Shown here: positions 61,113-64,000 of the stretch, piece after piece
How the letters are laid out: every line of letters begins with the position of its first letter
Numbering within the stretch: the stretch's first letter is position 1
From: Sphingomonas sp. IC081
GTDB lineage: Bacteria > Pseudomonadota > Alphaproteobacteria > Sphingomonadales > Sphingomonadaceae
Assembly (NCBI RefSeq): GCF_006874585.1
Contig: NZ_CP029761.1
Location: 2,243,001 to 2,307,000 of the forward strand
DNA: 64,000 nt
Reading direction: 5' to 3'
The notes under the pieces: generated by a model
What the model saw: only the letters and a program-made list of their open reading frames with translations
Database searches by the model: none
What the model was told of the DNA's origin: nothing
Made by a program: the position numbers and the translations under genes

Positions 61113-62351
61113 ATGAACACGCGCCTTCTCAAATCCCTGCTGCGTGCCGCCTGCGTGCTCTCGCCGCTGGCCATCCCGGTCGCCGCGCCGATCACCGCGC
61201 AATCGGTGGTCCGCCCGGCCCAGGACATCTCGCTCTCGATCGGCAACGGCCAGCTCATCAACGTGCCCGGCACGATGACCGACGTCTTCGTGTCCAACGA
61301 CGCGGTGGCCGACGTGCAGGTCAAGTCGCGCAACCAGTTCTACCTGTTCGGCAAGGCCGGCGGCACCACCACGGTCTATGCCAGCAACGCCTCGGGCGCG
61401 GTGGTCTGGTCCGCCACGATCCGGGTCGGCTCGAACATCGACAGCGTCGGATCGATGCTGCACCTGGCGATGCCGGATGCCAGGATCGCCGTCTCGACGG
61501 TGGGGTCCAGCACCTTCCTGCTGACCGGCACCGTCAAGACCCCGGAAGATGCCGCCGAGGCCGAGCGCCTGGTCCAGGCCTATGTCGGCAAGGACGGCAA
61601 CGTCATCAGCCGCCTGCGCATGGCAACCCCGCTTCAGGTGAACCTGCAGGTCCGCATTGCCGAAGTCAGCCGCACGCTGGTCAAGTCGATGCAGTCGAAC
61701 ATCACCACCGTCGACAGCACCGGCGGCTTCAAGTTCGGTCTCGGGCAAGGGCGCTCGGGCTGGTACACCCAGTATACGCCCGGCGGCTCCTCGCTCGGCA
61801 TGGGCACGACCACCTCGACCACGGCCAGCGCCGTTTCGCCGATCACCAGCGGCAGCACCCTTGCGGCCACCGGCAAGCTGTTCGGCCTCAACATCCTCGG
61901 CGCGCTCGATGCCGGCGAGACGGTGGGCCTGGTGACCACCCTCGCCCAGCCCAACCTCACCACGCTCTCCGGCGAAAGCGCCGAGTTCCTGGCCGGCGGC
62001 GAATACCCGATCCCGATCGTGCAGGGCACCAACAGCTCGAACGTGACGATCGAGTACAAGAAGTACGGTGTCTCGCTCAGCTATGCGCCGACGGTCCTGG
62101 CCAACGGCCATATCTCGATGCGGGTGCGCCCCGAAGTCTCGGAACTCTCGAGCGAAGGCGCCGTCACTCTCAACGGCTTCCAGGTGCCCTCCCTCACCGT
62201 GCGCCGCACCGAGACCACCGTGGAACTGGGTTCCGGCCAGAGCTTCATGATCGCCGGCCTGCTCAGCAACAACTCGCAGAACACCATCCAGAAGCTGCCC
62301 GGTGCCGGCGACCTGCCGATCCTCGGCTCGCTGTTCCGCTCGACCAGCTAA
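61113..62351 (+). CDS. cpaC: Flp pilus secretin CpaC, truncated by an in-frame TAA
   Basis: 412 codons of a type II/IV secretin (RcpA/CpaC). After a signal peptide (MNTRLLKSLLRAACVLSPLA...PITAQ), the N0-like domain DISLSIGNGQLINVPGTMTDVFVSN and BON-like segment GTVKTPEDAAEAERLVQAYVG precede the secretin barrel: LQVNLQVRIAEVSRTL, TLSGESAEFLAGGEYPIPI, TVELGSGQSFMIAGLLSN and DLPILGSLFRSTS. The frame then hits TAA at 62349-62351 exactly where homologues read on with KRGETELVIVVTPYLV. The truncated protein lacks the last barrel strand and should not assemble. ATG 61113 follows AAGG by eight bases; ATG 61038 overlaps cpaB but delays the signal peptide. Confidence 0.92.
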   Translation: MNTRLLKSLLRAACVLSPLAIPVAAPITAQSVVRPAQDISLSIGNGQLINVPGTMTDVFVSNDAVADVQVKSRNQFYLFGKAGGTTTVYASNASGAVVWSATIRVGSNIDSVGSMLHLAMPDARIAVSTVGSSTFLLTGTVKTPEDAAEAERLVQAYVGKDGNVISRLRMATPLQVNLQVRIAEVSRTLVKSMQSNITTVDSTGGFKFGLGQGRSGWYTQYTPGGSSLGMGTTTSTTASAVSPITSGSTLAATGKLFGLNILGALDAGETVGLVTTLAQPNLTTLSGESAEFLAGGEYPIPIVQGTNSSNVTIEYKKYGVSLSYAPTVLANGHISMRVRPEVSELSSEGAVTLNGFQVPSLTVRRTETTVELGSGQSFMIAGLLSNNSQNTIQKLPGAGDLPILGSLFRSTS

Positions 62352-62651
62352 AAGCGCGGCGAAACCGAACTGGTCATCGTCGTGACGCCCTACCTCGTCA
62401 ATCCGGTCGACGCCGCCGACATCAAGCTGCCGACCGACGGGTTCAATGCGCCCAACGACCTGCAGCGCCTGCTCGGCAACATGGCCAGCGACGGCAGCTC
62501 GGGCGACAAGCGCCCCGCGGCGACCTCGGCGCCCTCCTCGGGCGGCACACCGGCCGCACCCGCGGTCGGCAACGATGCCCGCACCAGCGACAGCCGCAGC
62601 TCGAAGGCTTCCGCGACGGGCGATGCCAAGCCCGGCTTCAGCCTGAAGTGA
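62352..62651 (+). pseudogene. cpaC: detached C-terminal end of cpaC
   Basis: Directly after the in-frame TAA the same reading frame continues for 99 sense codons, starting KRGETELVIVVTPYLVNPVD, the expected last secretin strand, then a Ser/Ala-rich tail to TGA 62649-62651. Codon bias is unbroken across the stop, so the lesion is a single nonsense change (from a codon such as TAC or TAT) and recent, or a sequence error. No ribosome site precedes the fragment; the ATG used by a translated piece would lack the key strand. Confidence 0.9.
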
Positions 62652-62665
62652 GAAAGGTGATACCG

Positions 62666-63307
62666 ATGAACACGTCCAAGATCGCCTTGTGCACCGCCGC
62701 GCTTTCCCTGGGCCTCGCGCTCGCCGGTTGCGGCGGCGTTCCCACCAACCGTTCGATGAATTCGGTCAACCAGCCGGTGGTCGAGAAGGTCAACTACGCA
62801 CTCGACGTCGGCACCGACGGCGGCGGCCTCGCCTATGGCGAACAGTCGCGCCTCGCCGGCTGGTTCGAGGCGATGACCGTAAAATACGGCGATCGCATCT
62901 ATGTCGAGGATCCCGGCGGCAATCCCGCGACCCGCAGCGCGGTCGAATCCGTTGCCGCGCGCTTCGGCATCCTGCTGAGCGAAGGTGCCCCGGCGACCGA
63001 CGGCTATGTTGCCCAGGGCAAGGCCCGCATCGTCCTGGTGCGCAGCAAGGCCTATGTGCCGGGCTGCCCCAACTGGGCCTCGAACAGCGACTTCAACCCC
63101 GCCAACGGCCTCTCCACCAACTATGGCTGCGCGACCAATTCGAACCTTGCCGCCATGGTCGCCAACCCGGAAGACCTGCTGCACGGCGCCACCAACGACA
63201 CCGGCGTAAGCGTTCGCAGCGCCAAGGCCATCGAGGCCTACCGCGCGGCCGACCCGTCCGGCAAGGGCGGCGGCCAGCTTCCCGCCACTTCGAGCAAGGG
63301 AGACTGA
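62666..63307 (+). CDS. cpaD: Flp pilus lipoprotein CpaD
   Basis: A 213-residue CpaD. Signal IALCTAALSLGLALAGC ends in lipobox LAGC; the mature protein starts GGVPTNRSMNSVNQPVV, and the family features LAGWFEAMTVKYGDRIYVEDPGG, CPNWASNSDFNPANGLSTNYGCATNSNLAAMVANPEDLL are present. It is an outer-membrane component thought to work with the secretin. ATG 66 bases-frame start 62666 follows AAAGGTGATACCG; GTG 62648 would add MRKVIP. Overlap region with the cpaC tail is small, consistent with one operon. Confidence 0.94.
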   Translation: MNTSKIALCTAALSLGLALAGCGGVPTNRSMNSVNQPVVEKVNYALDVGTDGGGLAYGEQSRLAGWFEAMTVKYGDRIYVEDPGGNPATRSAVESVAARFGILLSEGAPATDGYVAQGKARIVLVRSKAYVPGCPNWASNSDFNPANGLSTNYGCATNSNLAAMVANPEDLLHGATNDTGVSVRSAKAIEAYRAADPSGKGGGQLPATSSKGD

Positions 63308-63311
63308 TCTC

Positions 63312-64000
63312 GTGAACGCACCCTGGAAATCCGGCGGCCCGAACGGGCGTGACCAGTTCGCCGCCTACCTGTGCGACGAAGCCTCGCTCGACGTGCTGCG
63401 CCCGATCGCCATCGAAATGGGCTGGCAGCCCGAGAAGTGCAACAAGGGCGGCCTGCGCAATGCGGTGCAGTCGCTGGCCATCACCGCATCGCCCAACATC
63501 CTGCTGGTCGACCTGTCGGAAAGCGGCGATCCGCTCAACGACATCAATGCCCTCGCCGAAGTCTGCGAGCCGGGCACGGTCGTCGTGGCGGTGGGCCAGG
63601 TCAACGACGTGCGCCTCTACCGCGACCTCATCGCCAGCGGCATCCACGACTACCTGCTCAAGCCCCTCCAGCCCGCACAAGTGCGCGACACGCTGGCACA
63701 GGCCCAGGCCGTGTTCACCGCGCCGCGCCACCATGACGGCGGCATCGCCAAGTCGCACATTTCGACCGCGGTGATCGGCACGCGCGGCGGCGTGGGTGCC
63801 TCGACGCTGGCGACCTCGCTGGCCTGGCTGTTCAGCGCCGACAACAAGCTGCCGACCGCCCTGCTCGATCTCGACATCCATTTCGGCACCGGCGCGCTGA
63901 CGCTCGATCTCGAACCCGGCCGGGGCCTCACCGACGCGATCGAGAACCCCAGCCGCATCGACGGGCTATTCATCGAACGCGCGATGATCCGCGCCAACGA
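63312..64000 (+). CDS. cpaE: Flp pilus assembly protein CpaE (partial, runs off window)
   Basis: An open frame from GTG 63312 to the window end, 229 residues visible. The N-terminal half is a receiver-like atypical domain (LLVDLSESGDPLNDINALAEVCEPGTVVVAVGQVNDVRLYRDLIASGIHDYLLKPL), followed by a ParA/MinD-type ATPase with the deviant Walker A GTRGGVGASTLATSLAW and the Walker B LLDLDIHFGTGAL. CpaE localises the tad machinery. The start lies four bases after the cpaD stop. Confidence 0.93.
   Translation, partial: MNAPWKSGGPNGRDQFAAYLCDEASLDVLRPIAIEMGWQPEKCNKGGLRNAVQSLAITASPNILLVDLSESGDPLNDINALAEVCEPGTVVVAVGQVNDVRLYRDLIASGIHDYLLKPLQPAQVRDTLAQAQAVFTAPRHHDGGIAKSHISTAVIGTRGGVGASTLATSLAWLFSADNKLPTALLDLDIHFGTGALTLDLEPGRGLTDAIENPSRIDGLFIERAMIRAN

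Noticed and set aside
62382..62651. separate 89-aa gene downstream of cpaC
   Set aside because: It is in the cpaC frame, continues its expected sequence and lacks a ribosome site, so it is the severed C-terminus.

Overview
The window reads as a high-GC alphaproteobacterial chromosome, most likely Sphingomonadaceae and probably Novosphingobium or a close relative. Evidence: strong G/C third-position bias; the ispH-thrB(type II)-rnhA order; a MucR/Ros regulator; a recO, ubiK, tspO and tlyA complement of alphaproteobacterial type; a cpa/tad pilus locus; and a dense acyl-CoA/Rieske catabolic region. Genus placement is inference from memory of gene content, not a search.

Region 1 (1-16 kb) is catabolic. 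It holds three CaiB/BaiF CoA-transferases (one cut by the window start), a DUF35 zinc-ribbon protein coupled to an Ltp-type thiolase-like protein, an SDR, an enoyl-CoA hydratase/isomerase next to a nitronate-monooxygenase-like flavoprotein, and a Rieske oxygenase alpha subunit behind a palindromic operator. LacI and LysR regulators, a diguanylate cyclase and two membrane proteins are interspersed. Together they suggest breakdown of a CoA-activated ring or branched side chain; the substrate is not visible.

Region 2 (15.8-28 kb) is mainly core genes: apaG, metZ overlapping an HWE-type sensor kinase that lacks a normal start codon, two glycosyltransferases, leuB, recO, ubiK, tspO, tlyA, ilvE. 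A 262-bp IS5-like MITE sits exactly at the tspO stop codon. A small transcription unit before ilvE carries a 14-nt perfect complement of the 16S rRNA tail in front of an 18-codon ORF and a strong terminator.

Region 3 (28-45.6 kb) is accessory: TetR with a YghU-like GST, tRNA-Gln(UUG), an operator-rich 56-aa ORF, a RIME-like mosaic repeat, a MaoC/SDR pair, a divergent ClC protein, TetR plus a Tat-exported GH1 glycosidase, an SDR, a CocE-type hydrolase, an 813-aa exported protein of unknown function, class II DAHP synthase, and a GIY-YIG nuclease gene bounded by inverted REP palindromes, one of which has become a 20-bp tandem array.

Region 4 (45.6-59.1 kb) is housekeeping: M16 peptidase, nfuA-like, tsaB-rimI, mucR, fur-plsC, a lipoprotein, ispH-thrB-rnhA, a FUSC-like exporter, an FAD oxidoreductase and a lysophospholipase-like hydrolase.

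Region 5 (59.2-64 kb) is the start of a tad/Flp pilus operon, cpaA-cpaB-cpaC-cpaD-cpaE, running off the window. cpaC carries an in-frame TAA that removes the last strand of the secretin domain while the reading frame continues cleanly for 99 more codons. This is either a disabled pilus or a base-call error and is the first thing to check.

Across the window, short variable hairpins with shared flanking sequence follow several gene ends, and repeat insertions abut stop codons in three places. No rRNA, CRISPR array or intact insertion sequence was seen.
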